Shown in pieces: positions 48,303 through 56,372 of a DNA stretch of 64,000 nt; position 1 is the stretch's first letter, and each line of letters begins with the position of its first letter. The notes under the pieces are model-generated. The model did no database searches. It was not told where the DNA came from and saw only the letters and a list, made by a program, of their open reading frames with translations. Both the position numbers and the translations under genes were made by a program. The stretch is from Roseococcus pinisoli (GTDB taxonomy: Bacteria > Pseudomonadota > Alphaproteobacteria > Acetobacterales > Acetobacteraceae): assembly GCF_018413645.1 (NCBI RefSeq), contig NZ_JAHCDA010000002.1:1257676-1321675 (forward strand). Reading direction: 5' to 3'.

Positions 48303-48653
48303 ATGCTCGACAGTCCCCGCACGGTCCTGAAGCGGCTGGCCAAGACCGCCTTGCTTGCCTCCGGTCTGGGGCTGGCGCTCTACGGCGCGCTCATGGTCAT
48401 CGCCGAGTTGGCCTACGGGCGCTGGGTGATCACGCTGGTCCTGGCAGTGCCTGCGACGCTGCTATTGGCTTTCATGGTGTTCGACGCGCTTCGAACGGGC
48501 GTTTTCCCCGTCTGGAGACACGCGGTTTCCCGACGCAGCGAACCGGGGCGCTATTGGATGAACATCGGCTGGCATGCCGCATGCGCGCTCCTTCTTGGCG
48601 CCATCGCCCTGTGGAGCGGCACGGAGCTGGCGACCGCCAGCCTGTCTCGGTGA
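48303..48653 (+). CDS. Small membrane protein, unknown function
   Basis: The 116-residue protein has three hydrophobic segments (about residues 15-33, 41-60 and 92-110) and a basic N terminus (MLDSPRTVLKRLAK). No known family was recognised. It lies 46 bases after the HD-GYP gene and is followed by a strong hairpin, so it is probably the last gene of the core segment before the decayed island. Confidence 0.7.
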   Translation: MLDSPRTVLKRLAKTALLASGLGLALYGALMVIAELAYGRWVITLVLAVPATLLLAFMVFDALRTGVFPVWRHAVSRRSEPGRYWMNIGWHAACALLLGAIALWSGTELATASLSR

Positions 48654-48659
48654 AGAGAA

Positions 48660-48688
48660 AGCCCGGCCCGGGTTTCCCCGGCCGGGCT
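48660..48688. terminator. Terminator hairpin at the left edge of the decayed island
   Basis: AGCCCGGCC pairs with GGCCGGGCT, and a GGG-TTT-CCC inner stem follows one mismatch. On the minus strand a TTTCTCTT stretch follows the stem, so it can act in both directions. Confidence 0.6.
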
Positions 48689-48833
48689 CATCAGCCGCCA
48701 AAGCACCCGGCCGGCAGCCTCTCCGGCTGATGTGTGCCGAAATTACCCCGGATGACACCGCAAATAAATCGTTGCCCGTCCGGCCGATCGATCAGGCGTC
48801 CCATTTTCGGCGAGTTCAGATCTTCCGGGGACG

Positions 48834-49130
48834 ATGAGCGGCTTCGTGGGCTTCATGTCCCGCATCGTGAAGCTGGCCGAGTTGCCGCCCGAGATGACCG
48901 CGCACGTCCTGCGACATTCACTCGCAAGCGTGACCGCTGACCTCCAGCTTCGAAAATCACCATGACCTCGCTTATCGGCCAAAAGGGGCGGCATCACCGA
49001 CGCTACATCCATTAGGCTGAGCGCCGTGCTGCCCGCCGCCGCAGACAAGGCGACGAGCGAGGTGCAGGGGCAGATGGGTGAGGCTATGCTGGAAAGCCAG
49101 GTGGTGCAGGTGCCCCTGCGGGTCGCATAG
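48834..49130 (+). pseudogene. Remnant of tyrosine integrase 3' end (left copy)
   Basis: Read by eye, 48834-49130 aligns with the last 300 bases of the integrase at 56646-57983. It starts with MSGFVGFMSRIVKLAELPPEM and THVLRHSLASV-like wording, then frameshifts and stops (TGA 48963). In the shifted frame it carries SLIGQKGRHHRRYIH, where the intact copy has SLIGHKGGGITRRYIH, and ends with the same CATAGCGCTGGACCG junction. Everything upstream of the C-terminal catalytic part is gone. It is a non-functional relic that marks the left edge of the island. Confidence 0.85.
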
Positions 49131-49249
49131 CGCTGGACCGTGGGATATCCGCCGACCAGGAAGACTGGCCGCATGCATCGTGTAGCCACTCATGGTTGCC
49201 TGTCGCGCGCAGACACGGGCAGGCTCACACTCCCAAGGAGCGACGGCCT

Positions 49250-49612
49250 ATGAAGTATCCGATCCTCGCCGCCGCGCTCCTGGTCGCTTTGGCCGCCGTC
49301 CGGCCGGCTTGGGGGCAGGCGCTCGCAGGCGAGCACCAATTCATCCGGGATACGGTGATCCTGGAGCAGTACGTCCTTTGTCGTGAGGACAGCGACGAAG
49401 ACACCGATAGCAAGCTCCAACGAGCATCGCGGTTCATCGCCGAGGAATTCATGGCGGCCAATGTTCGGGCGGCGGCCCTTCAGTTCGCCGTCGGCGCCCG
49501 CCTGGCGATCAGGGAGTATCACCAACGGCTCCTGCTTTTCGGTCAGCGGAGCGCCATCTGCGCGGATAACATCCTCGGCGTGCCCGAACTGCTGACGCGC
49601 GCACTTCGTTGA
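49250..49612 (+). CDS. Small secreted protein, unknown function
   Basis: The 120-residue protein starts at ATG 49250 with AAGGAG nine bases before it. It has a signal peptide (MKYPILAAALLVALAAVRPAWGQ). The mature part (about 97 residues) is helical, with two cysteines in YVLCRED and AICADNI. No family was recognised. It is within the decayed island. Confidence 0.65.
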   Translation: MKYPILAAALLVALAAVRPAWGQALAGEHQFIRDTVILEQYVLCREDSDEDTDSKLQRASRFIAEEFMAANVRAAALQFAVGARLAIREYHQRLLLFGQRSAICADNILGVPELLTRALR

Positions 49613-49797
49613 TCGCATCTCACGCGCCCGCCTATGATGACGGATCATCGCCGCTGCGGATCCGGCCCACGCCCCACGTGAAGGGGTTCGTGGATCAGCC
49701 GGCGACCGAGCTTCACCTGCGTCGGCACAACCCGCTTTCTGACGCGTACCGAACTGATGGGGGATGGATGACGCCTCCCGTCGAGGAGCCTTAGCCC

Positions 49798-50199
49798 ATG
49801 ACCGATCGCGCCAAAGCCGTCTTCGCCTCAGGCGGCCGATCTGAGCTCCTGTCCCTTTGGAGCCGTCTGGACGCCAATGGCCAGGCCCGGGTGCTCGAGC
49901 TGTCGCGGGAGCTTGCGCGTAGCGAACAGGCGCCGGCGCGTCTCGCCGGACCGGTGGCGGAGGCACCTCAGGGCGGCGGGCGGGTTTGGGTGATCGTCGC
50001 GCTCGCGCTGGCCATCTCCGCGGCCACTTACGGGATCACCCGCAGGGCGGATTCCGGCTTCTTCACCAGCGTGCAGAGCAGCGTCATGAGCGTCCGGAAC
50101 AAGATCGCGGCGTGGTCGCGCGGCTGGCTGGACTTCGATCGCGATGACGACGAGGCGCGCGGCGAGCCGGCACCTCGGAAGCAGTCTGAGTGGCCATGA
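49798..50199 (+). CDS. Small single-pass membrane protein, unknown function
   Basis: The 133-residue protein has a soluble N-terminal part (about 1-60), one hydrophobic helix (VWVIVALALAISAATYGI, residues about 63-80) and a charged C-terminal tail (DFDRDDDEARGEP). No known family was recognised. It could be a small membrane anchor. Confidence 0.6.
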   Translation: MTDRAKAVFASGGRSELLSLWSRLDANGQARVLELSRELARSEQAPARLAGPVAEAPQGGGRVWVIVALALAISAATYGITRRADSGFFTSVQSSVMSVRNKIAAWSRGWLDFDRDDDEARGEPAPRKQSEWP

Positions 50200-50326
50200 C
50201 GACCCCGGGCCTCGGCCTCTAGCCCGACGCCCCTCGCCCACTCCGGCCTACGGATTTTTTGTGCCTGGGGAAAACTGCGCTCTACTCTGAGAACGCGGAG
50301 CAAAGCGCCGCGGAGAGGGAGCCGAC

Positions 50327-50632
50327 ATGGTAAAGAAGCCCACGAGCACCGCCGCACCAAGGAGAGCACGCGCTGCCAAGTCAGCCCAGGCCGAGACCGT
50401 GCCTGCCGAAGTCGAGCTTGCGCCTGAAGCAGAGGACGAGCCCACCCCGCTCGCCACGCTGACCCACCCGGAAGAAATGCGCGCGACGGTCGACGTCCAG
50501 CTTTCGTCGGGCAGCACCCTCAAGGCGACCGCGCGCTGGACGCCGGCGGGCGTCGTTACGATGGGCGTGACGATGTCCAGCATCCTGCTCTCGGCGGCCG
50601 CGATCGTGTGGGCGTCCCGGCGCCGCCCTTAG
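50327..50632 (+). CDS. Small membrane-anchored protein, unknown function
   Basis: The 101-residue protein starts MVKKPTSTAAPRRARAAKSA, a Lys/Ala/Arg-rich disordered tail. An acidic Pro-rich segment follows, and one hydrophobic C-terminal helix (VVTMGVTMSSILLSAAAIVW) comes last. A GAGAGGGAG-like purine-rich leader precedes the start. No family was recognised; the tail resembles histone-H1-like basic proteins only by composition. Confidence 0.5.
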   Translation: MVKKPTSTAAPRRARAAKSAQAETVPAEVELAPEAEDEPTPLATLTHPEEMRATVDVQLSSGSTLKATARWTPAGVVTMGVTMSSILLSAAAIVWASRRRP

Positions 50633-50769
50633 CGCATCAGCAGCCAGACCGATCACCGGCGGTGTCGCCCGTCTGGAGGACGCCATCGCGAAAGGGCACC
50701 CACTGATAAAGGCTTGCTGGCAGGCGGCGTTGCGGCGATAGGTCAGCGCAAATTCACAAGGAGGAAATC

Positions 50770-51738
50770 ATGTCCGCCATCACCCGTCGCTCCGCCCTCG
50801 CCCTCCCGCTGGCGGCTGGCCTCGCGGCCCCCGCCTATGCCCAGCAGAATTTCCCGAGCCGCCCCATCCGCATGCTCGTCCCCTGGGCGCCGGGCGGCAC
50901 GTCCGACATCGCGATGCGCGCCCTGTGCGAAGCCGCCTCGAAGCGGCTCGGCCAGCCCGTCATCGTGGAGAACAGGGCCGGCGCGGGCGGTGTGCTCGGG
51001 GCGCAGTTCCTCCTCACCACGCCGGCGGACGGCTATGTGCTGAGCCAGTTCCCCATCAGCGTCATGCGTCAGCCGCTGCTGAACAGCCGGCCGCTGTTCG
51101 ATCCGCTGGCGGACTTCACCTACGTCTCCCTGATCACGGGCTACCTCTTCGGCATCGTGGTGCGCGCGGACGCGCCCTGGCAGACGCTGGACGACCTCAT
51201 CGAGGCGGCGCGGCGCGAGCCCGGCAAGCTCAACTATGGCTCGCCCGGCGTCGGCACCTCGCTCCACCTCACCATGGAGCAGATCGCCAAGGCGAAGGGC
51301 ATCGAGTGGACGCACGTGCCCTTCCGCGGCGTCGCCGAGAACATGCAGGCCTTGCTGGGCGGGCAGATCCATATCCTGTCCGACAGCTCGGGCTGGGGAC
51401 CGCAGGTGCAGGACGGCGCCCTGCGCTGCCTTGCCGTCTGGAGCGAGGCGCGCGCCAAGTCCTTCCCCAACGTCCCGACGCTGCGCGAGAGCGGGATCGA
51501 TATCGTCTCGGTGAGCCCCTACGGCATCGGCGGCCCCAAAAACATGGATGCGGGCATCCTCCGTGCGCTGGACGCAGCCTTCCGCGAGGCGGTGTCCGAC
51601 CCGCTGCATATCGGCGTGCTCGACCGCTACGACATGGCGCCCATGTACAAGAACAGCGCGGACTACACGGCCTATGTGCGCCAGACCATGGAAGACGAGC
51701 GGAAGCTCATCCAGGAGCTGGGCCTCCGGCTGAGCTGA
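50770..51738 (+). CDS. Bug-family tripartite tricarboxylate transporter receptor (TctC-like)
   Basis: The 322-residue periplasmic receptor starts MSAITRRSALALPLAAGLAA with a twin-arginine-like signal and an AYAQQ cleavage site. The mature part begins FPSRPIRMLVPWAPGGTSD and has VENRAGAGGVLGAQF and NYGSPGVGTSLHL, the carboxylate-binding loops of Bug proteins. No TctA or TctB membrane subunits are adjacent, as is common for orphan Bug receptors. It lies in the decayed island. Confidence 0.92.
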   Translation: MSAITRRSALALPLAAGLAAPAYAQQNFPSRPIRMLVPWAPGGTSDIAMRALCEAASKRLGQPVIVENRAGAGGVLGAQFLLTTPADGYVLSQFPISVMRQPLLNSRPLFDPLADFTYVSLITGYLFGIVVRADAPWQTLDDLIEAARREPGKLNYGSPGVGTSLHLTMEQIAKAKGIEWTHVPFRGVAENMQALLGGQIHILSDSSGWGPQVQDGALRCLAVWSEARAKSFPNVPTLRESGIDIVSVSPYGIGGPKNMDAGILRALDAAFREAVSDPLHIGVLDRYDMAPMYKNSADYTAYVRQTMEDERKLIQELGLRLS

Positions 51739-51875
51739 GGCGCCACGCGTCGATCGCGACGCGTTCGGCCAGAAAATCGAGGCCCGCACCCGCGCAGGGC
51801 GCGGGCCTGCCTGCCCCAGATGAACCGCGAGGATTTCCTCGCGGTCGCCAGATTCAGATTCTCTGTCATTCCACG

Positions 51876-51921
51876 CGCAAAACGCCCGCCCTCTTGAAGA
51901 GGACGGGCACTCTGTTTTGCG
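51876..51921. terminator. Bidirectional terminator-like hairpin (copy 1)
   Basis: CGCAAAAC ... GTTTTGCG encloses a GCCCG-C-CCTC stem pairing with GAGG-A-CGGGC. The same design recurs at 52691-52724. The A-tract before and T-tract after the stem suit termination in both directions. Confidence 0.6.
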
Positions 51922-52093
51922 TGCCGGACCTGATACCGGCTCACGAGATTTTCGTAGGCTCAGCTTAGCCTAAGCGCCACTCCGCCACTCGCTTTACAGC
52001 CATACCCTCCGAGAAAGTCCGCGCTTCCATCAGCGCTGCCGCAGCGCCGCGACCGGAGCATTAAGCCCGTCAGTTGGTTGCCAGGAGGTACCA

Positions 52094-52110
52094 CCCTTTG
52101 TACCAAAGGG
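52094..52110 (+). promoter_or_regulatory. Dyad over the ribosome-binding site of the IalB-like gene
   Basis: CCCTTTG-TAC-CAAAGGG is a perfect 7-bp hairpin whose right arm is the AAAGGG ribosome-binding element three bases before the ATG. In mRNA it could hide the binding site or serve as a thermo- or protein-controlled switch. Confidence 0.4.
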
Positions 52111-52113
52111 AGC

Positions 52114-52617
52114 ATGAGAGCAGTGATCATGATCCCGGCCCTCGCGGCCCTCTTCATCGCTCCCGCCCTGGCACAGGACGGGCCACGAATTCTCCGCGTC
52201 TTCGGGCAATGGTCTGTGGCCGTCGACGTGCAGGACGGCCAGAAACTCTGTTACGCCTACACCACGCCAACGCGCATGAGTCATCGGCGCCGGAACGTCC
52301 ACCTCAGCGTGATGCACGGCTCCCAGGGGCGGAACCAGATTGGTCTGAGCTCGGGTTACCGCTACTCCCGCGGCGCCTCGGTCACCGCAACGGTCGGGCG
52401 CACGCGGCTGCCCTTCTACACCGATGGTGATTGGGCGTTCGCCCGGAACGGCACGGCAGCCGTGGCCGCCTTCCGCGCGGGTTCCGAGGCGGTTGTGCGC
52501 GGTCCGCGCGCTGCCGGGCGGCCTCGTGGTACCGTCGTCGACACCTTCAGCCTGCGTGGCTTCACCGCTGCCTACGCCGCCATCAATCGGGAATGTCCGC
52601 CGCGCCGGCGGGGGTGA
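52114..52617 (+). CDS. IalB-like periplasmic protein
   Basis: The 167-residue protein starts at ATG 52114 with a signal peptide (MRAVIMIPALAALFIAPALAQ). The mature part RVFGQWSVAVDVQDGQKLCYAYT has the FGxW...CY wording of invasion-associated locus B proteins. IalB family members are periplasmic and of unclear function. The N-terminal extension in frame (from 52078) overlaps the dyad and is not preferred. Confidence 0.7.
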   Translation: MRAVIMIPALAALFIAPALAQDGPRILRVFGQWSVAVDVQDGQKLCYAYTTPTRMSHRRRNVHLSVMHGSQGRNQIGLSSGYRYSRGASVTATVGRTRLPFYTDGDWAFARNGTAAVAAFRAGSEAVVRGPRAAGRPRGTVVDTFSLRGFTAAYAAINRECPPRRRG

Positions 52618-52690
52618 TTTCGCAGGCAGGGCACCTGCCCGTTCCTTCTTACGACAGAAATCCGTGCCGTAGCGGCGCGAAAGCCTCGAA

Positions 52691-52724
52691 ACACAAAACG
52701 CCCGTCCTCGCGAAGAGGGCGGGC
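52691..52724. terminator. Bidirectional terminator-like hairpin (copy 2)
   Basis: ACAAAACGCCCG ... CGGGCG repeats the design at 51876-51921, with a GCCCG-T-CCTC stem, GCGAA loop and GAGG-G-CGGGC. It lies between the IalB-like and SnoaL-like genes. Confidence 0.55.
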
Positions 52725-52753
52725 GACGAGCGATGCTCAGCGAATCTACGGCC

Positions 52754-53227
52754 CTAGCCCGAGGCGGTTTCCAGCCCCACAACAAGGCCTCCAGAGATGA
52801 AACGCGCCTTGGCCTGGCGCTGCGTCGTCCACACCGCTTCCTCGACAATCTTGCCGCCGCAGAAGCGCAACGCGCTGTGTCCGCCAAGAACGATTTCCCG
52901 ACGCGATCCGGCGGCCAGAGGCCCGATCTGGAAGTCGGCATAGGCCGGCCCCGTGTGCAGGCCGGAGCCCTCCCATTTCACCGCAACGATGTCGCGATCG
53001 GCAAGCATCGGCCCGAGCCGGCGGAATTCAAAATCGGGAAACGCCGCACGGAATTCGCGAATGAACCCTTTGAGGGCCTGGCGTCCAAGGCGCGGCTGCT
53101 CCGGCGAATACTGCAGAAGGATGTGCGCAGCCGCTAACTCATCGACAACATGCAGATCGCAAGGCTTCCCCCAGAAATGCGCCAACCATCGGCTGGCGAC
53201 TGCCTTGTTGAGAGTTTCGGTATCCAT
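52754..53227 (-). CDS. SnoaL-like / NTF2-fold protein
   Basis: The 157-residue protein starts MDTETLNKAVASRWLAHFWG and has GFIREFRAAFPDFEFRRLGPM and DIVAVKWEGSGLHTG, the wording of SnoaL-like polyketide-cyclase or ester-cyclase families. Such folds bind small hydrophobic molecules. No partner gene is adjacent. It lies in the decayed island. Confidence 0.75.
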   Translation of the reverse strand: MDTETLNKAVASRWLAHFWGKPCDLHVVDELAAAHILLQYSPEQPRLGRQALKGFIREFRAAFPDFEFRRLGPMLADRDIVAVKWEGSGLHTGPAYADFQIGPLAAGSRREIVLGGHSALRFCGGKIVEEAVWTTQRQAKARFISGGLVVGLETASG

Positions 53228-53379
53228 GACGCCCTCGGCACATTGCGTTTGGGGCTACGGGATCTCTCGGTGGCCCTAAGCGAATTTGCCTCTCGGCCTG
53301 GACGGCCGAACTCCGGTTCTTGCTTTCTAAACGAAATCACCGGCTCGGCGCTGTGGCCTCTTAGGGAGGCCGGCGTGTC
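53228..53379. other. Gene-free stretch left of the IS5 scrap
   Basis: Between the SnoaL-like gene start and the transposase remnant I see no coding potential, no dyad and no clear promoter. Together with the scrap it forms most of a 486-base gap without an intact gene. Confidence 0.5.
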
Positions 53380-53559
53380 GAGACCTACGTCCTGACCAAC
53401 AGCCTGCCTGCCCACTTCGTCATGGCCGATGCCGCTTACGATGCGGATCGGCTTCGCCAGATCATCGCCGACGAGGGCTCATTGGCCGTGATCCCCAGCA
53501 GCCCTTGCGCGCGCGAATACCCGGTCGATAAGCACCTCCGCGCCGCCCGCCATTTGATC
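53380..53559 (+). pseudogene. IS5-family transposase C-terminal fragment
   Basis: The open reading ETYVLTNSLPAHFVMADAAY, then DADRLRQIIADEGSLAVIPSS and REYPVDKHL, matches the C-terminal DDE region of IS5-type transposases (family wording ADKAYDAD and YPLDKHLY). The rest of the transposase and both terminal repeats are not seen. It is a relic, about 60 codons long. Confidence 0.7.
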
Positions 53560-53713
53560 GGATGCAGCGATGGGCGCCGGCTTTGCAGGCTTGATCTCGC
53601 CCATACCGCCGTCGGTCGGCTGGCCTTGGCGGATGTGGACCCTCACTGCGCAACCGATGCTGGATAACGACGTTGGCTCAAACATGAATTTCACGTAACC
53701 AATCGGAGCCAGC

Positions 53714-56185
53714 ATGGACCAGCTATACAGAGAGGTGCAGCCCGCATCGGCTCGGCAATCTCGCGGCTGGCTGCTTCTTCATCGCGGCCTGCTAATTGTC
53801 CTGGGCCTCCTTGGGGTAGGACAAGCTGTCCTCGGTGGTTGGCTGCTGGCGCTCGGCGGGTCGCCCATGCACTTGGTCTGTGGCCTGCTGCTGCTGATCG
53901 CCGCTTGGCTCGGGCTCCGCTCCACCGGCCGGGCGGAGGTATTGGCGAGCGGCCTCGCCGCCGCGGTCGCCCTGGGCTGGGCGCTGACGGAAATTGCCGG
54001 CAAGGGCTGGATGCCAAGCTGGATTTTCGACTTCGCCGGCCGCGTGGCGCTGCTGCTGATCCTCCTGACGGCGATGCTGGCGGTCTCCGTCATGGCGCGC
54101 CATCGGCCGGGCCACTGGGCGCGCAGGGCCGTCGGCGGAGCGATGGCGGCCTGCCTTCTGCTGGTGAGCGGGCTTGTCGTACTGCTGTGGGAGAGGCCGC
54201 AGGGCCCGGCCCAGATCGCCGCCCACAGCACCCTGCCTTCCACCGCGAACGAGGTGACCAATACGGCCCAGAATTGGAGTGCCTATGCCGGATCGAATTT
54301 TGGGCGCCACTACTCGCCGGCCGCCCAAATTACCCCCGCCAACGTGCACGGGTTGCAGGAGGTGTGGCGCCACCGCTCCGGCGACACCGCGCCGAATGAG
54401 CGCGTGTTCTTCTCCTCCCAGAACACGCCGCTAAAGGTGGATGACACGCTGTATCTGTGCAGCAGCAGCGCGCAGGTCTTCGCCCTGGACCCCGCCACCG
54501 GCGAGCAGCGCTGGCATTACGATCCTGCTACTCCGGCGCGCGCCATGGAATCGCTGTTCAGCGTCGCCTGCCGCGCCGTCGGTCATCACGGCGTGCGGGG
54601 AGAGGCCGCGTGCAGCGAGCGCATTTTCACCGCCACTGCGGACGGCCGGCTCATTGCCCTGGATGCGCGCCGGGGGCAGCCCTGCACCAATTTCGGCACC
54701 GCCGGCACCGTCGACCTGACGGAGGGGATGGGTCTGCGCGATCCTGGCTTCGCCTCCAACACCTCCGGCCCCGCGGTGGTCGGCGACTTCGTCATCATCG
54801 GCCAGCAGGTCAGCGACAACCAGCGGCGCGACGCCCCCTCCGGCGTCGTACGCGCCTATGACGCGCGCAGCGGCGCGCTGGCGTGGGCCTGGGATGCGCA
54901 TCGCCCGGATGCACGGGCGCCGCTGGCGGCAGGCGAGATCTATCCGCGCGGCACACCCAATGTGTGGACGGTGATCTCGGCCGATGAATCACTCGGCTTG
55001 GTCTTCCTGGGGACCGGCAACTCCGGCGCGGATCACTGGGGTGGCGACCGGACGGAGGAAGAGGACCGCTACACCGCCGCCATCGTGGCGGTGGAGCTCG
55101 AGACGGGCGCCACACGCTGGTCTTTCGCCACGGTCGATCACGACCTTTGGGACTACGACATCGGAGCACAGCCGACGGTGCTCGATATCCCGATCGACGG
55201 GCAGGTGCGTCGGGCCGTGCTGCTCGGCACCAAGACCGGATCGCTTTTCCTGTTCGATGCGGCGACAGGGGAAGCCCTGCGTCCCATCGAGCGGCGCCCG
55301 GCCCCGCAGGGGGAGACGCTGACCGGCGAGCGTTTGTCGCCGACTCAGCCGCAATCGACCTTTTATCCGAATTTTGCCGCGCATCCGGGGCAGGATCCGG
55401 AACGGATTGATGCGCGCCACACCTTCGGCATCTCGCCGCTGGATGCTGCCTGGTGCCGCATCCAGTTCCACCGCATGCGGTATGAGGGGATCTACACGCC
55501 ACCGGTTTCAACCGGCAACGGCATGCTGCTGTTCCCGGGGACCATCGGCGGGCTCAACTGGGGTGGCGTCGGTGTGGATACCGGCCGGCTTATCGCCATC
55601 ACCAATCACAGCCGTCTGCCCAACCATGTGGTGATGGTGCCGCGTGCGCAGGTGACCGACGTCGCGGTGGGCGATGGCGGGGCGCGGCCGGACCAGGTCG
55701 TGGCGCCACAGGCCGGCACGCCCTACGGCGCCATCCGGCCGATCTGGTTCTCGCCGCTCAACATGCCCTGCATCGCGCCGCCCTGGGGCTACTTGGCCGC
55801 AACCGATCTCGTCTCCGGCGATTTGCTATGGTCGCAGCCGCTGGGCACCGCCTTCGACACCGGCCCACTCGGCCTGCCGCTGCGCCTTCGCATCCCGGTC
55901 GGCACCCCGAACATCGGGGGACCGCTGGTGACGGGCAGTGGCCTGACCTTCATTGGTGCCGCGCAGGACAACTACCTGCGCGCCTTCCAGACGGAAACGG
56001 GCCGGTTGCTCTGGTCGGCGCGCCTGCCGGCGGGCGGCCAGGCCTCGCCAATGACCTATGTCCATGAAGGTCGGCAATATGTGGCGATGGTCGCAACCGG
56101 CCATTCGCGTCTGGAAACGGCACCAGGCGATCACCTGGTGGTCTATGCGTTGGGAGGAGAAGGCGAAGTCGGTGCGCGACCTTGA
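53714..56185 (+). CDS. Membrane-bound PQQ-dependent dehydrogenase (glucose/quinate/shikimate type)
   Basis: The 823-residue protein has five N-terminal membrane helices (about residues 18-165) and a PQQ beta-propeller (about 185-815). Motifs are NWSAYAGSNFGRHYSPAAQI, then TPANVHGLQEVWRHRSGD, the TVDHDLWDYDIGAQPTVLDI block, and QASPMTYVHEGRQYVAMVATG near the end. Membrane helices deliver electrons to ubiquinone; the active site faces the periplasm. Substrate could be glucose, quinate or shikimate. The gene lies in the decayed island, with an IS scrap upstream and a terminator hairpin downstream, so it may be acquired. Confidence 0.93.
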   Translation: MDQLYREVQPASARQSRGWLLLHRGLLIVLGLLGVGQAVLGGWLLALGGSPMHLVCGLLLLIAAWLGLRSTGRAEVLASGLAAAVALGWALTEIAGKGWMPSWIFDFAGRVALLLILLTAMLAVSVMARHRPGHWARRAVGGAMAACLLLVSGLVVLLWERPQGPAQIAAHSTLPSTANEVTNTAQNWSAYAGSNFGRHYSPAAQITPANVHGLQEVWRHRSGDTAPNERVFFSSQNTPLKVDDTLYLCSSSAQVFALDPATGEQRWHYDPATPARAMESLFSVACRAVGHHGVRGEAACSERIFTATADGRLIALDARRGQPCTNFGTAGTVDLTEGMGLRDPGFASNTSGPAVVGDFVIIGQQVSDNQRRDAPSGVVRAYDARSGALAWAWDAHRPDARAPLAAGEIYPRGTPNVWTVISADESLGLVFLGTGNSGADHWGGDRTEEEDRYTAAIVAVELETGATRWSFATVDHDLWDYDIGAQPTVLDIPIDGQVRRAVLLGTKTGSLFLFDAATGEALRPIERRPAPQGETLTGERLSPTQPQSTFYPNFAAHPGQDPERIDARHTFGISPLDAAWCRIQFHRMRYEGIYTPPVSTGNGMLLFPGTIGGLNWGGVGVDTGRLIAITNHSRLPNHVVMVPRAQVTDVAVGDGGARPDQVVAPQAGTPYGAIRPIWFSPLNMPCIAPPWGYLAATDLVSGDLLWSQPLGTAFDTGPLGLPLRLRIPVGTPNIGGPLVTGSGLTFIGAAQDNYLRAFQTETGRLLWSARLPAGGQASPMTYVHEGRQYVAMVATGHSRLETAPGDHLVVYALGGEGEVGARP

Positions 56186-56187
56186 TC

Positions 56188-56211
56188 GTGGGCGGAACTA
56201 GGCTCGCCCAC
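56188..56211 (+). terminator. Hairpin after the PQQ dehydrogenase gene
   Basis: GTGGGCG and CGCCCAC form a perfect 7-bp stem with a 10-base loop, three bases after the stop. It lies in a 460-base gap that otherwise holds only the att-like features listed next. Confidence 0.45.
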
Positions 56212-56372
56212 TGACGGTGGCAGTGGACGACGCCATCGGGGCGGCACCGCCCCGTCAGGCCCTGATGGTCAAGGAAGGGCGGACGGCACCGAAATCGATG
56301 AACTGGTAACGGGCCCGCCATCGGGGGCTAAGCGCTCGTGGGAAGGTCAGCCGACACGTGGGTTGTTCCAGC

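Larger units (their letters stand above)
51739..52113. other. Gene-free stretch with three tandem hairpins
   Basis: This 375-base gap holds no convincing gene. It has CCCGCGC/GCGCGGG (51789-51805), ACCGCGAGG/CCTCGCGGT (51824-51845) and GCCCG-CCTC/GAGG-CGGGC (51884-51908), the last flanked by AAAAC and GTTTT like a bidirectional terminator. The rest of the gap shows no promoter I can support. Confidence 0.5.

Noticed and set aside
49609..49794. A 61-residue open frame between two small genes
   Set aside because: It has no ribosome-binding site, no recognised motif and low-complexity wording; probably chance in GC-rich DNA.
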